This document shows, piece after piece, positions 45,915 to 58,984 of a DNA stretch of 64,000 nt (positions are counted from its first letter, which is position 1; each line of letters opens with the position of its first letter). The notes beneath the pieces were generated by a model. It was given only the letters and a program-made list of their open reading frames with translations. It had not been told where the DNA came from and made no database searches. The stretch spans positions 33,603,020-33,667,019 of the forward strand of contig NC_134464.1 in assembly GCF_047948215.1 (NCBI RefSeq), given 5' to 3'. This stretch comes from Lycorma delicatula (lineage: Eukaryota > Arthropoda > Insecta > Hemiptera > Fulgoridae). The position numbers and the translations under genes are program-made.

Positions 45915-46612
45915 TTTTTACTTCCCTGTACGAAGTAAAGGAAGTATTATGGTCGCGAAAAATTTCGGTTTCCGGATTTCAAGGGAAATATCCATTTTGA
46001 CTAGTTTCGGCGTGACCTACAGACGTCACGACGATAACTCAAAAGAGATTAGCCGTAGGATGTTGAAATTTTGGATTTAGGACTGTTGTAACATCTAGTT
46101 TTGCACCTTCCCTTTTGATTGCAATCGACTGGATCAAAATTGTCCAAGAAAGCCCAACACCAAAAAAAAATTGGATTTTCGACTTTTCCTTAACTGCGGT
46201 AATAATCCTTTATTGCGAGAGCTTATCAACGATATATCGGATGTGGTACTTATTTTCATTAGTTTCAGAGTTATAGCTAAACAAAATTTTAATTAATGAA
46301 ATATCTGGATCTTACAAGGGAAAGGCACATCGGTTCGAATCCGAGTTCCTCTCCTTTTTGTTTTAACTTTTTTTTTTTTTTAATTTAAATATATTGATTT
46401 ATTAACCTATTATTGATTTATTAACCTGTCACTGTAAAAAAAAAATAATAATAAATCAATAACAAGAAAAAAATGTATAAATATCAGAAGTTTTTAATGA
46501 AATAAAATTTTATGTACTTTTCATTTTAAAAAAATGTGTAAATATAATTTAATAAGCGTACAACGAAGTCATGTGTTGTCCACATCAGATTTCTTTTTTA
46601 TTAAAAAAAAAT
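45915..46612 (+). mobile_element. TACTTCC-family element, near full length (T6)
   Basis: The 5' end is TTTTTACTTCCCTGTACGAA with AAGGAAGT completing the hairpin. GGTTCGAATCC at 46332-46342 is a perfect B-box-like block: TTCGAAT loop closed by TCGG/CCGA. It is followed 13 bases later by CTTTTTG and a longer T-run, the layout of a tRNA gene 3' end. The A/T-rich tail ends at AAGCGTACAACGAAGTCATG, the inverse of the 5' motif, and CAGATTTCTTTTTTATTA. Part of the first third is deleted compared with T1. Confidence 0.7.
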
Positions 46613-47169
46613 TGTAATACTGATAAATTAATGATTGTGAAAAATAAAAAAATTATAATTGGATTAAAACAGAATAAAAAATAAATAAAAAGAACTAAAA
46701 TTTATAATAATATTCTGTTCCGATAAAAAATAATCAAAATAAAAGACGAAAATTAATTAAATGAAAGTAAAGGAAAAGGTAAATTTTGATCAAGGTAAAA
46801 GAGTATTGCTGTAGATGAATGTTTAAAAAGTTTGTGAGCCTTTGGGAATACGATACCATCTAGATATCAGCGCTTGGTATTAGATATACAGTGCAGCCAC
46901 CTGTTGGCTATCTCAAAACTTTTAAGCTGATAGGTATTACTATGCTAACATCTTTTTACAATGTTTTTATTTATTTTACTTAGTTTGGTAACATTTTACA
47001 CTAATTTTATATTTTAGTAATCGTTAATATAATTATTTTAAATAATTTTTTTTTTGGTTTAGCGTCATATAGAGTTTTTTTATTTATATAACTGATTAAC
47101 ATATGAATGTAATAACATTTTATATTTAATTTCATTAAGTAACTGTTTTTAAAATAATGTTATAACAGT

Positions 47170-47290
47170 AATGATCGGCTTGTTGGAGTAGTAGTCTTTA
47201 ACTTTCATCCTAAGATTTCTGAGTTCAATCCTTTGTATTTTATATGGTAAAACTATTTCATATCATGGTCATATTCCTACAGACAAATCT
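47170..47290 (+). mobile_element. Diverged SINE2 copy
   Basis: GGCTTGTTGGAGTAGTAGTC (A-box-like), TCATCCTAAGATTTC and GAGTTCAATCC (B box, 47220-47230) have tRNA-like order and spacing, with the CATATCATGGTCATATTCC body less like the other copies. This is the weakest member of the group. Confidence 0.4.
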
Positions 47291-48549
47291 CGAGCTTAGG
47301 TGTAAGTTAATCAAGTAACAAAAGAAAAAAACAAAACTTAGGATAATACTAGAGCCATTTTGTACATTTTAGAGTTCTAAGCTCAATTTCTGGTAAAGCC
47401 AAAAATTTCATATGGATTTTTTTTACCTGAAAATGGTCAGGCTTAAAAAAATCAAAAGATTTGTTAGTTACAGGTATAAAAATATCTTCTGCACCGAAAT
47501 CTCTCATGATTATATTTCTCTTAGGAGTTTATCCAAAATATGGAGTTAAAATAAGTCATTTTGTTCTGAAAAAAATCTGTATAAAAGTTACCATCAAATA
47601 TGCCATCGAATTCTAATAATTTTTAACAGATATATTTAAAATTAAATTTACTTTCCATACTTAAAGTTACAGATTTTTCTTCTAGGTATCTTCTAAACTC
47701 TACATTTGAGGTATATACGATTCTCGTAGAATGTATCATTGGAAATTCTTTGTAAGATGTTATAGAATATAAATATGATGTTACTTCAAAAATTTTCACC
47801 CTCGGTGTGTTCTATTAAAATATTAGTCACGATAGAGAAACTGTGGTTCCTTAAGTTGGTAATATACTATTCATGGCGATACAATATGATACATTGTTCT
47901 TATTTAACATCAATAAACCACTTTATCGTCTCACGTATATCACCCAAACATTGTTAAGTTTGAATGGTGTAGTTGAGATGATGTATTTCAAATTATCTAT
48001 AATTGGTAAGAGTATATTTACTTCAAATATTACGTTTCTCTACAAAATTCGTCATCAGTTAATTACTTAAGAAATGAATACTGAAATAAGTGGGAGGAGA
48101 GACGTCGGAGTAAGATTTTATTATATCGTAGATAATGTCCGTCTATCACATGCTAAATGAAATAGCACCTTGGAGTCAATAAAAGTGAAATCTGTTAAAG
48201 TTGGAAATATTATCAGAATTTGGAATATCAATTAGAAAGATTTTATTTAGCAACATTATTCTCAAAAATGATACAAAAATGCGTCATTTTTATATATTAT
48301 TACGAAATTTTTATCAGAACATTAGATTTATGCTGTCAGAAAAAAATTTATAGGCACAAGATAACAATTCTGGAGCACCAATGACACTCTAACGACTTGG
48401 TATCAGTTGATTTGTAGTTTTACTCGATAAAAATTGACTCCGAAAAGAAAGCGACATAAGAACGCCGATCACTTCATGAATAAATCGACGAGATTGCTGA
48501 AGATGGTTTTTAAACATGGTTTTTTTTATAATACAACTTTAGGAGTAAT
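47291..48549. other. No recognisable gene
   Basis: A/T-rich filler with no motif in either strand. Confidence 0.5.
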
Positions 48550-49053
48550 TTGTTTGCCCGTCGGACCTGGGACAGGGAGCGCTTGCAGTGTGAATTGATT
48601 ACTGGGCCATTTTCGGTGGAGAGTATCGTGAGCAAATGAGATACAATTCCATGCTATATCTGATTTTATCACACGGGTCCTTCAACAGACGGATAGGGTT
48701 GCTAGAGCAACGAGGGGATGAGGGAAAGCTCCCTGCCGAGCTGCTACTCGTTTGTGCATGCACAAATGGGTAGCAGTGATGAAGCACGGGGACTCTCTCG
48801 TCCTCTTGTAGAAAAGACCGTAGTGCCGGCGAGAATTCTCCTTTGGGTGTTCTCGTTTGAAGCAAAAAGGCATAAAGACCGAGTCCCGACTTCTCGGGTG
48901 GGGAACAGGAACGACATAGTTGAGCCTGGTAACCCTACTCTGGGAGTTAGAGGCAGGTTTTAGTAGATAATATCCAGCCGGCTTATAAAAGGACACTCCC
49001 CCGGATTGTTTTATGCTTCACTGTGGAATCCGATTAGAGGGGGAGGGGAAAAA
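48550..49053 (+). pseudogene. R1-like LINE: end of ORF2 and 3' tail
   Basis: Plus-strand frames encode RTWDRERLQCELITGPFSVE followed by SIVSK and, shifted, a MLYLI-type tail. This is the RWxRER..LE...G.....ENIV pattern at the end of R1-type ORF2 proteins. The G+C-rich 3' region contains cataaagaccgagtcccg, also present at 5480-5570, and ends at GGGGAGGGGAAAAAAA. The open frames across the G+C-rich tail on both strands are incidental. Confidence 0.55.
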
Positions 49054-49269
49054 AATTACATAGAATCATATCCTTTTTAATGTATTTTATTTTAATTTTT
49101 TTTTTTTTTAGTTCTTTGTTATTGTTTTATTTTAAGATAATGCATCAGTAACTAATATAATGCATCAGGAATTTCTCTTAATCAATATTTCTAATTAACA
49201 GACAGTATGAATAATGAAGTGATTTTAAGTAGAAAAATTATATTTATAAATAAGTCACCCTATAAGCTC

Positions 49270-49405
49270 GAAGCTTGTGTGTGGGAATATGAAGTTGAGA
49301 TTTTTTATCGTTTGAAAAATGTCATGTCTAACCAGAAATCGAACTCGGGATCTTCTGTATAAAAGACTGAAAACCTACGGCTAAGCCACGGTGGTTGACT
49401 GTGAA
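49270..49405 (-). mobile_element. tRNA-derived SINE2 copy, best preserved
   Basis: The minus strand reads CAACCACCGTGGCTTAGCCG (A box), TTTTCAGTCTTTTATACAGA, GATCCCGAGTTCGATTTCTG (B box) and GTTAGACATGACATTTTTCA. The tRNA-like head is ~75 bases, close to tRNA size. Without a folded cloverleaf I treat it as a SINE, because the same downstream body recurs at other sites. Confidence 0.6.
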
Positions 49406-50155
49406 TTACGGTAAGCTTTCGTCTTAATGTCAATTAAGTTTTAACTGATAAAAAACAACGGATTCCAGAATGTAATGAGATTTTAATATAGAATGCAACA
49501 ATACAAAGAGAAATTAATCCATTTCTTTTTAAAAAATTAATCTATTTAGGAATAAGTAATTTAATTACACTCTACTATCTTATAGATATCAGTGGTGAAA
49601 ACTCCATGGAAAATTTACTTATTATTAATTTAACAGTAAGTGTAACTATAAAATTCTATTTTCAGTAAAAAGAAATTATTGGATTTAATATTCGTCTGTT
49701 ACACTAATTTGATATTTACCCGATTACAGTTTAATATTAACCCCATTATTTAAAGCCTTTTAGTAAGCTACAAACCACATAACCAGCTCTACAACTGAAT
49801 AGATATACAATTGAAATCAGCCTGCATCCGTACTTCAGTTAATTAAACTACATTAACTTTGTTCTGATTGCATCTCATCCAGTAATCATTTTATAGAGCG
49901 GGATTAATCAAACATTTTTCATTTATATTGCTGGCATTGTATTTTTCAATTCATTTGCATTTATTTATTCAATTCTTTTATATTTATGGTAGTTTTCAAC
50001 AGAATTTATTACCAATAAACATAAAACAAAAGCTAAAATTATTGTTTTGTTCGTGGTTTTCGTCATTTAATTTGAAAAATATTAATATACAAGGATTTAT
50101 GAGAAAATTATCGTGTATTTTATACATCTAAAATTACGTCGTAATAAAAATATAT
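49406..50155. other. No recognisable gene
   Basis: A/T-rich filler. Confidence 0.5.
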
Positions 50156-50350
50156 ACAGGTTGATTCACAAAGAATGTAACAAACTTTTAGAACATATTC
50201 TACTAGTAAAAATATAGAAAAAAATTCATATAAACATAAGTTTAGAGACGCTTTCTTAGCAATTCGGTTGGCGAAATATTCCGCCCTGTTTTCGGCGCCT
50301 ATGCTGTAATATTTTGGGACCCAAATTAAGAAGTTAAATTTAGTGATTTT
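50156..50350 (+). mobile_element. End fragment of a DNA transposon
   Basis: TACAGGTTGATTCACAAAGA next to TA, followed by a CTAGTAAAAATATAGAAAAA stretch, resembles the ends of mariner-like elements with a GGGTGATTCA-type terminus common in insect genomes. No partner inverted repeat and no transposase were found nearby. Confidence 0.35.
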
Positions 50351-50624
50351 ATGCAACGTTAGATTATAAAAATTAAAAAAAAAAAAAAATAGGTCCCAGA
50401 ACTATATTTTATGAAATAATTTTCCAGAAATCAGGAGTAAAAGACAAACCACCGGGATCGAAAAACACTTTATTTTATATTATGCTTAAAATGATTAAAA
50501 TAACTTTTTAAATGGGTAATAAACACATAATATTTTAAAAACTTACTGAGAATTTGATTTTGAGTAAACTGGTTTGAATAAAGTCCACAGAAACTAAATA
50601 CAAACATAAGAATAATCTAGAAGT

Positions 50625-51325
50625 TTATTTAAAAAAAAAAAATCTGTTGCAGACTTTCTTGTACACCTATTTAATTACATCTACACTATTTTTTAAAATG
50701 AAAAGTACATAAAATTTTTTATCATTAATAACTTGATATTTTTCATAATTTTTTGTTTTATTGTTATTTAATTATTATTTATAGTAATTTTTTACAATCA
50801 GATGTTAATAATTAATAAAATATCAATATATCTAATTTAGAAAAAAAAAGTAAAAAAAGGAGATGAAGTCTGATTCGAACCAATGTACCTTCCCCTTGGA
50901 AGATCCAAATATTTCATTGATTAAAATTTTTTTTGGCTATAAAATCTGGATGCAGTGAAAATAAGTAGCACTTATGATATATCATTCAAAAGCTCTCAAT
51001 GAGGGGATTATTAATGCAATTAAGAGAAAGTACAAAATCCAAATGTTTTCTTTTTTATTTTGGACACTTTTGATCCAGTCGATTGCAATCAAAAGGGGAG
51101 GTGTATAACTAGATGTTACAACAGTCCTAAATCAAAAATTTCAACATCCTACAACTAATCCTTTTTGAGTTATGCGAGATACATCCATACGTAAGTACAA
51201 ACGTCACGCCGAAACTGGTCAAAATGGATTCAGGGATGGTCAAAATGGATATTTCCATTGAAATCTGAAAATCGAAATTTTTCGCGATCACAATACTTCA
51301 TTTAATTCAAACAAGGAATTAAAAA
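50625..51325 (-). mobile_element. TACTTCC-family element, near full length (T7)
   Basis: On the minus strand it runs from a diverged 5' end near 51318 through GATGTTGAAATTTTTGATTT and GTGCTACTTATTTTCACTGC to GGTTCGAATCAGACTTCATC (50862-50881) and a T-run. It then continues through the A/T-rich tail to GGTGTACAAGAAAGTC and a shortened AGATTTTTTTTT end. Confidence 0.7.
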
Positions 51326-53080
51326 ACAAAACATATCAAAATGTGTCAGATTTTAACTAGGGATTAAAACAAAACCCAATTTTCAATAATACCAAACAAA
51401 ATAATTAAATATTATAGAAAAAATAAAAACTCTACATTAAAAAAAAAAAAAACAGAAATTAAAAATCAGATAAAATAATTTATTAGACATCTTTAAAATT
51501 AATTTTATCTAAGTCATTTGAAAATAACAGAATCTTTTTCAAGAAAAGCAAATATATCTCATATCAATGGTTACTAAGCTGAGGAAGGAATGAAAAGCTT
51601 TCCGGTAGTCGTTTTAATTATATGGAACGTAAGGTTGCACATTAAATTCCAAGCCAATCAAAATCTAATTGATCTTCAGCCCTGCAAGAGACACTTAATC
51701 ACAAGGACTGGCTAATTAATTAACATCATTACCCTAAGAGAAAACAATTTTGAGCGGTACTTCTCCCATCTAAGATGTTGTATGGGCGTTAACCCTATGA
51801 GAAAGATTTGGATTAATAGTACAAAAAAATAAAAAGTAATTGAACCTGTTTTTATGAACAATGAAACTTTTTTGTTCTTTTGTTGTACGATTTCGAGCAG
51901 AGAAAAAACTCTCTCCAGTAACCAAAAACACCATTTTAGTATTGAAAATTTCTGAAAAGTTGTATTTACGTGTAGATGGATGTAGGCTTATTTGTAGCAT
52001 AATATCTTCAGAATTGATTGATCGAAATTTGTCACAGTGATTATCTACATGATCTATTTAATTTCGAATACAATTAGTGAAAGGGCAAAATGCGGATCTT
52101 GAGGTTCCCGCATCTTAAAATTTTACTCAAAAGGTAGTAGGTAAGTTTTTTTTAATGTAATTTAATGTCTCCAAGGTAAATAACATTTTATTAATGGTTT
52201 TTGGTACTTTTAAAACCATGATAAAAAAGGGGGAGTAAAATAAAAACTTTTTTGTAATCTCTGGATTTATAATCACATTCTTGTACTAATTAGATGATTC
52301 CATTACATTAGTTTGTCATTCTGGTTATGCATTTGTGCAACTTCATTCAAGGTTTTGGGATAACGAGCATAATTTTGTGCTTTTTCGTCAGTTACAGCTT
52401 TGCGTATATATTAAAACTGGATTGTCCGACTTTTATAAATTTTTTCAATCTTCTGAATGCAGGTCATTAATAATATTTAATTTTGGTTGACATTGAACAA
52501 GAGAGTGAGAAGATACGGTATGTATAAAGATTAAATAAAACATTAAAGTATTCAAGTGTGGAAGTAAAGAATTATAAAATAAAGTTATTCTACTTTTTTA
52601 GTAAAAGTTTAAAAGCAACTTTCCCAAAATTTTTATCCTTCCTTCCAGAAAGGGAAATATACCTTTATTTAAGGACAAATTGACATAAAATCATAATATA
52701 AATTTAAATTTGGATTTAAAATTTCACACAATATTCACACATTTTTAAGAAAAAAAATCTCTGAAAACTCTCAAGGAAAAGAAAAAAAAACGATAAACTG
52801 TAAAGAAATGAAAATTAATTTTTTAAGTAACTATGTTCTATTGCTAACAAGAAATTTGCTAGATTTTTAATTAAAATTTATGTTTTTATATTATAAAAAT
52901 ATGCATAATATTTTACTTTAAATTTAAAAATATTAATAACAATAAAAATTAATATTTATTTTAGAAATTATACTTATATTAATATTATAAATAATATTAA
53001 TAAAAATAAATAAAAAATATTTTAAAACATTCACATTTGCCAAACTAGACAACAGAACTGTATTTCTATAGTTTAATAAC
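51326..53080. other. No recognisable gene
   Basis: A/T-rich, no motif found on either strand. Confidence 0.5.
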
Positions 53081-54351
53081 CGGGTGATTCAAAAAAGACT
53101 TCACAAATTTAAAAGCATATAAAAATTTATTGAGATAACTTACAGATCCGGTTAAGGTCCCATTTCATAGAAAACTACATCAAGTTTATCACTCTACATT
53201 CACTTGGGTTCGATATGGCTTCCGATTATAATGCAACATACACCCCACCGGAAGTGATTTCATTCCAGATTGTTGTAGCCGGCAAGTCGGGCGTTACATT
53301 TGCAGCTACGGCGATAATTCGATCAGCAGGCAAAGGTGTTACATAAACCCGATATTTAATTAAACCCCACAAAAGGAAAGCGGTGTCAAATCTGTGGAGC
53401 GAGGGGTGGCCGTGCAATTGGACCTTCACGACCGATCCACCGACCTGGGAATTGTGTATCAAGAAAATCTCGGACATCTAGATGGTAGGGAGATGGTATC
53501 CCATCTTGCAAAGAGTAACGGCGAGTCCCTCTTGGTCATCATCGTCTAACTGAGGATTAGAAAATTTTAAAACATGTCTAGATTAATGATACCATTTACG
53601 GTTGCCTCCTGGAACAAGAACTGGCCGTACAATCTTTGCTTAGGTCGCAAAAATTATTGACCTCAGGACAATCACGAATGTGCTGCAAGTTTTATGAGGG
53701 CTTTCCCTACCCCCACATTAGGCAGTTATGGTTGTTCACTTTGCCTTGATGTGTAACGGTGACTCATCACTAAAAATTACACTGTCTAAAAATGTATCGT
53801 TGTCTAAATTTCTATCCATCATTTCCACGCAAAACTAAAGCCGAGGAACTTTATCATCATATGTTTAACAAGGTTAGTTTGTACGGCTTCAAGTGCAATC
53901 GTTTACGTAATACGCGCCAAATAGTCGCCTGTGTAATTCCAGTCTCACGTGACGCATGTCGAGTTGATTTCTTCGGACTACGTGCAAAGCTTTCTCTAAA
54001 TTGTTACATAGCGGGTTCACGGACGCGGTGACGTCATTTTATTTTTTTATTTTTAACAGAACAACTTGTGTTAAAGAAGGTTCACCACATTTTAAAATGT
54101 GTGCCTATTACAAGGCTTCCTCAAAGAAAATTTCGTTGAACTGCAGTTGCCATGAAACATGGAGCACGTTCCGCACCAATAAATTTATCCATTTTTAACA
54201 ACAATGGTGACAGCGCTCGTAACTGAATTCAGTAGTAATGAAATACGTAGTCAAAATTTGATGTGTTTTGCTGTGAAATTAGATCTCAACCGAATCTATA
54301 AGTTATCCTAAATACATTTGTATATGATTTTTACTTTGTGAAGTCACCCTT
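53081..54351 (-). mobile_element. mariner-type transposon, lineage 3, full length but decayed
   Basis: Long terminal inverted repeats of about 75 bases: GGGTGATTCAAAAAAGACTT with GATAACTTACAGATCCGGTT at the left, and the complement of GGGTGACTTCACAAAG with GATAACTTATAGATTCGGTT at the right (the right end lacks ~9 bases). The ~1270-base size is typical of complete insect mariners. Its transposase, on the minus strand, is a pseudogene. Confidence 0.8.
53226..53800 (-). pseudogene. Broken transposase of mariner lineage 3
   Basis: Minus-strand pieces in order: VIFSDESPLH (the first catalytic D in FSDES), NPQLDDDDQEG (the region before the second catalytic D, whose QQDGAPPH motif is no longer legible), then a ~75-codon open stretch with LHRFDTAFLLWGLIKYRVYV, TPLPAD and TPDLPATTIWNEI. 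The last stretch matches the SPDLTxLDFFLWG.IKxRVYVxPLPxD tail of this group, with PDLTPLD corrupted. Several stops and shifts show inactivation. Confidence 0.7.
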
Positions 54352-55150
54352 GATTGATGAATAAACCCTTGGTTGATAAATTACCTTTCTTTGATTTACG
54401 AGAAAGGAGTCTTATTATGCTTCATTTGCCGGTTTTTTTTTATATAAATTGCTTAAGCAGTTGAAAAATATACCAATCAACTTATGTAAAATATAATTAA
54501 AAAAAATTATTTTTATTGAACAATATTACTCTATTGATGAATTAAAAAAAAAAAAAAAACTAATTAAAAAGACGACAAAAAATATGATTTATCGGCATCC
54601 CGTCAAACGTATAAATTTATCTATTCTGAAACTAATTTCCTACATTGCCTTCTGAATTAAGAGTTATTTTGTAGTAAATTTTATATTTAATTTATTCACC
54701 TAAAATAAAAATATAAATATTACTTCATATGTTAGAATTTAAATAATTCATATGGGCTTTAAAAAATCGTATTATTTATTTTATAAATATAAAAGTAATG
54801 TAATCTTATCAAATAAATATATGTCGTAATCTATATAATGGAATATTATATACTAATCAGAATAAAATATTTATTTATGTTGGCAGCACTTATTTAAAAA
54901 AAATAATAATAATTAGAAAATCTAATCAATATTGCAATACCAGTTACTGAAGAGATATTTTGATTTAAAAATTATAATAAGCTGTTTATCAAATAAAAAT
55001 TAACTTAACGTCTTAAACATTCAACAAATTTCATATAAAGTTGAAACATTTGCAAAACTTGGTACACTGTTGTTAATTCATAAACTCTAGCTTTATTTAT
55101 CATAGTATCTCACTTAATGAATGTAAAAGGGCCATTATAGAGTAAAATTA
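54352..55150. other. No recognisable gene
   Basis: A/T-rich filler. Confidence 0.5.
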
Positions 55151-55889
<739 letters not shown>

Positions 55890-56160
55890 GTAATTTTTTT
55901 TTAACCCCCCTGGGGCAACCGGAACCGCCGCTAAGTATTTTCCGCTAAGCTCTCGGGTGCCGTGGCAGTTGACTGCTCTCCTATGATTGTCTCTTTGGAC
56001 CTAGCCCATCGAGGTCCTCCCCGTGTCACAGAGGTGAGACGACCTCCTATTCAGAAAGGCAAAAAAACCCATCGGCGGGAAGGCTGGTCTTCCCCGTCCA
56101 ATTACCAACTTCGTTCCATATCGCTCGAAGTATGATGTGAGTGTTCTGCCATCGGACAGA
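55890..56160 (-). mobile_element. Probable LINE 3' tail with poly(A)
   Basis: Read on the minus strand, a G+C-rich block (GGAGGACCTCGATGGGC, GGCGGTTCCGGTTGCCCCAG, GGGGGGTT) ends in a run of A (T-run at 55892-55902 on the plus strand), as retrotransposed 3' ends do. No coding part is identifiable. Confidence 0.4.
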
Positions 56161-56389
56161 TCTAGGAGAGCTAATCCTCTTCCAACATTTTTTACTTGCT
56201 TGTATTTTTTTTTTACATCCTCTTTCTCTTCTTATCTCCTACACATCCTTTAGAGCATTTTTTAGAACACGTCTTTTCTTTATCGGTGCAGCTTTTTTGT
56301 TTTTTTTTACACAGCACTTAAGTGTCTCGATCAGTCAAAAAAAAGGCAGATGGATCCACAGATTGATCCTGGACCCTCAGAAATAACTA

Positions 56390-56760
56390 TGACACGGGTA
56401 AAACAAAGAAAACTGGGTACGATTTGACCAAGTTCTTTAACGCTAACTCGTGTTTTAAGGCATGCCCGTGCGCACGGACGCTGAGACTCTACGCAAAATG
56501 TGATTATTGCGGGAGGGTATCACAGAATATATAGTATTCATTTGCGATCGGTCCCTGCAGTATAAGGAAGCAAGCAGAAGAGAATTTAACGTGCTTATCC
56601 AACAGGACATTATTGTGACTATACTGCAGACCAAAGAATAGTGATGATGCGGTGTTCAAGATTGTAGTAGTTAAGATCATCCGAACAAATTTGATGAAAG
56701 AAATCCAGGGGTGAATAATTCCCTCAGAGTCTCCCTTGGACCTTTTTAAAAAAAAATTCC
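56390..56760 (+). pseudogene. R1-like LINE ORF2 C-terminal relic
   Basis: Plus-strand frames encode LRLYAKCDYCG (CxYC zinc-binding start), then shifted EYIVFICDRSLQYKEASRRE, FNVLIQQDIIVTILQTKE and VVVKIIRTNLMKE. This is the ....R..E..L...L...NIV..MLQTKE.WN.V..F...VMR pattern of R1/I-type ORF2 ends. The stretch 56395-56520 aligns by eye with the complement of 10110-10240, so the two are relics of one family. At least two frameshifts. Confidence 0.6.
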
Positions 56761-57189
56761 CCGGCCTTTTTTTTTTAATAACACAGGATGGGTTTGAACT
56801 AGTAATGGAGGTTGTCCCCGATGGGAACAAAATACTTAGATTGCTGTTATAACTAATGTTGGCTCGTATCCCATATTGTAGAGATGGAAGAGTTTTAGAG
56901 TGTAGGTCTGCAAAGGAGAGTTCCACAGGAGGAGATGTACCACACCACATGGTGCCTGTAAAATGTTTCCCCTTCTTGTCACAGTTTATCTCTACTTTTT
57001 ATCCCCTCCATTTTTGTATCACTATATCAATATTTCTATCAATTCTGGTTTTTCCACATCATCTTTTTTCAGAGTCTATATTTCAGCTCCGTGTATTTTT
57101 ACGCGCTAGATAAAAATTATTTATTTATTTACACGGAAAAACTAGGTTAACGACAATAAACAATTATTATGATGAATGGTAATGAATTT
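56761..57189. other. Possible LINE 3' region, otherwise unassigned
   Basis: Mixed composition with several short homopolymers. It may continue the LINE relic, but no defined tail is visible. Confidence 0.3.
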
Positions 57190-57285
57190 CGTAACGTGTG
57201 AAAGATATTATGCCTGACCGGAACTCAACCCTGGAACCTCTGATTAAGTTACATTACAATTCTGCCAAGGGAATTAGAAACCTAT
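57190..57285 (-). mobile_element. tRNA-derived SINE2 copy
   Basis: On the minus strand TTCCCTTGGCAGAATTGTAA (A box), TTAATCAGAGG, GGGTTGAGTTCCGGTCAGGC (degenerate B box) and ATAATATCTTTCACACG follow the SINE2 order. Confidence 0.5.
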
Positions 57286-58547
57286 TATTACATCTTTATC
57301 AGATGTTCATATCGCCGTCCTTTTTGTAGAAAGAAAGTTCAAGACTTTTGTTCAATAAAATTCAATTGTCACTGTTTATTTAAGTATGATTAAATACTAA
57401 TGAATACTACAATTATTAGATCATATGAATAATCTAAAAGTTATTTTTAAAAATATAGTACACCTATACTTTACTTAAAACAACTCTTAGAATTAAACAA
57501 GAAAGATAGTAGAATAACATTCTAAAATATTGAATTTTTATGATCATGCCCATCTCAAGAACAACGTTATTTAATATCTTTTTGCCCATAACAGAGAGAT
57601 TTTCTATGTCTATGTCAACTTTACAGAAAAGTATTTTTTTCTGATTCTTTTAAGAAGATGAGCTCTGAGTTTGGGTAACAACACTGATTCATTTATTATT
57701 AAAAATACGATTAGGTTACTGTTATTTGAGATAAAATTGCTTTTAGATGATATCTCCTAAACTGAACACTTAAATTAAAATCAACCTGTTGAACTTTAAT
57801 TATAGTAAATTGAATTTAACGGGTTATTAAAAAAAAATTCACTCGTTTTAAGATATTAGAAATTATATTTTAATTTTGTAGTTCTAATATCTAATTAATA
57901 TCTATTTTATTAATTTCTAAATTCGTTTCTATTAACAACAATGTCTCAATGTATGAAATAAAGAGGATGCATCCTTAAATAAAATGAAGAAAGAATTTAA
58001 GTTCAAGGATAATCTATTTAAATAAGCGTAAATGATTTCCTTATTCGTGTCTAAAAAAGCTTTGATGATTAAATTTAGCATAACAATTTTTTTTTAGAAA
58101 GTTTTGTTGGAGAGTTAAAGAAAAAATATATTAATAATCCCGAAAGGGTAGAACTAAAATGATGATGAAGAAAAAATGTAGAATGTAAGAGCTGGAAACA
58201 TGAAACCTAGCAGTAATGTATCCCTTAGGTAGTAAGATACCGCTAAGAAGGGATTATTTCTAATTAAACTCTTAAAGAAGTGAAAATGTATATGTAACTA
58301 AATTAGAAAGTTCTCGCTAATTCACTTGTGACTAATATTCCTATTTTCTGAATAGCCAAAATGGTGAAATTTAACATGGTTATTCCTGAAGGATTTAAGA
58401 AAATGCAAGTGATTATTATTTTGATTAAACGCCCTTGAAGGCTTGAAAAGGGAATATCTAAGCTAAAATTCAAGTATTTGTTTGTACGATGAACACAAAA
58501 CTTGTTCAACAAAGCTATTTTATTTTATTATTTCCTTATAACTTTTA
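57286..58547. other. No recognisable gene
   Basis: A/T-rich filler. Confidence 0.5.
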
Positions 58548-58640
58548 GCCAACCTCCGCAGTGGAGTGGTATAAATTTTCATTCGAAAGATTCTGGTTTC
58601 GATTCCAGTCAGGCTTGACATTCGTTATATACTATTCCCT
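58548..58640 (+). mobile_element. tRNA-derived SINE2 copy, plus strand
   Basis: CCAACCTCCGCAGTGGAGTG (A box region), TTCATTCGAAAGATTC, TGGTTTCGATTCCAGTCAGG (B box) and CTTGACATTCG match SINE2 copies elsewhere. Apart from the weak copy at 47170, this is the only one on the plus strand. Confidence 0.55.
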
Positions 58641-58984
58641 AACTGGGCTCAAACTATGGTTGCTTGAAAATACAAATATTCAAGAAAATACATCTCATAA
58701 TATTCTTATTAAACTACTGAATGAACTAGCAACATTATTTTCATTATTTTTATTTATTTAGAGGAGCTATCAGTGTACTATTATATTATTAAACAAAATT
58801 ACTTACTTAAGTAATTTAAATTTACGGTTTCGTTTATATTTAGGCATCATAAAATAAATTATATATTACAATGTTACTAACTTGTTAGCTTTTTCCATTA
58901 TTTGTCTGTCTTTCAATTAAGCTTCACTCAATGGATGATGTGTTATTCATTCAAATAATGTTAAAAACATATTTTACTCAGAAG

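Noticed and set aside
49300..49400. Functional tRNA gene on the minus strand
   Set aside because: A and B boxes are present, but no convincing cloverleaf or acceptor pairing can be drawn, and the same downstream body recurs at other sites, so it is called a SINE.
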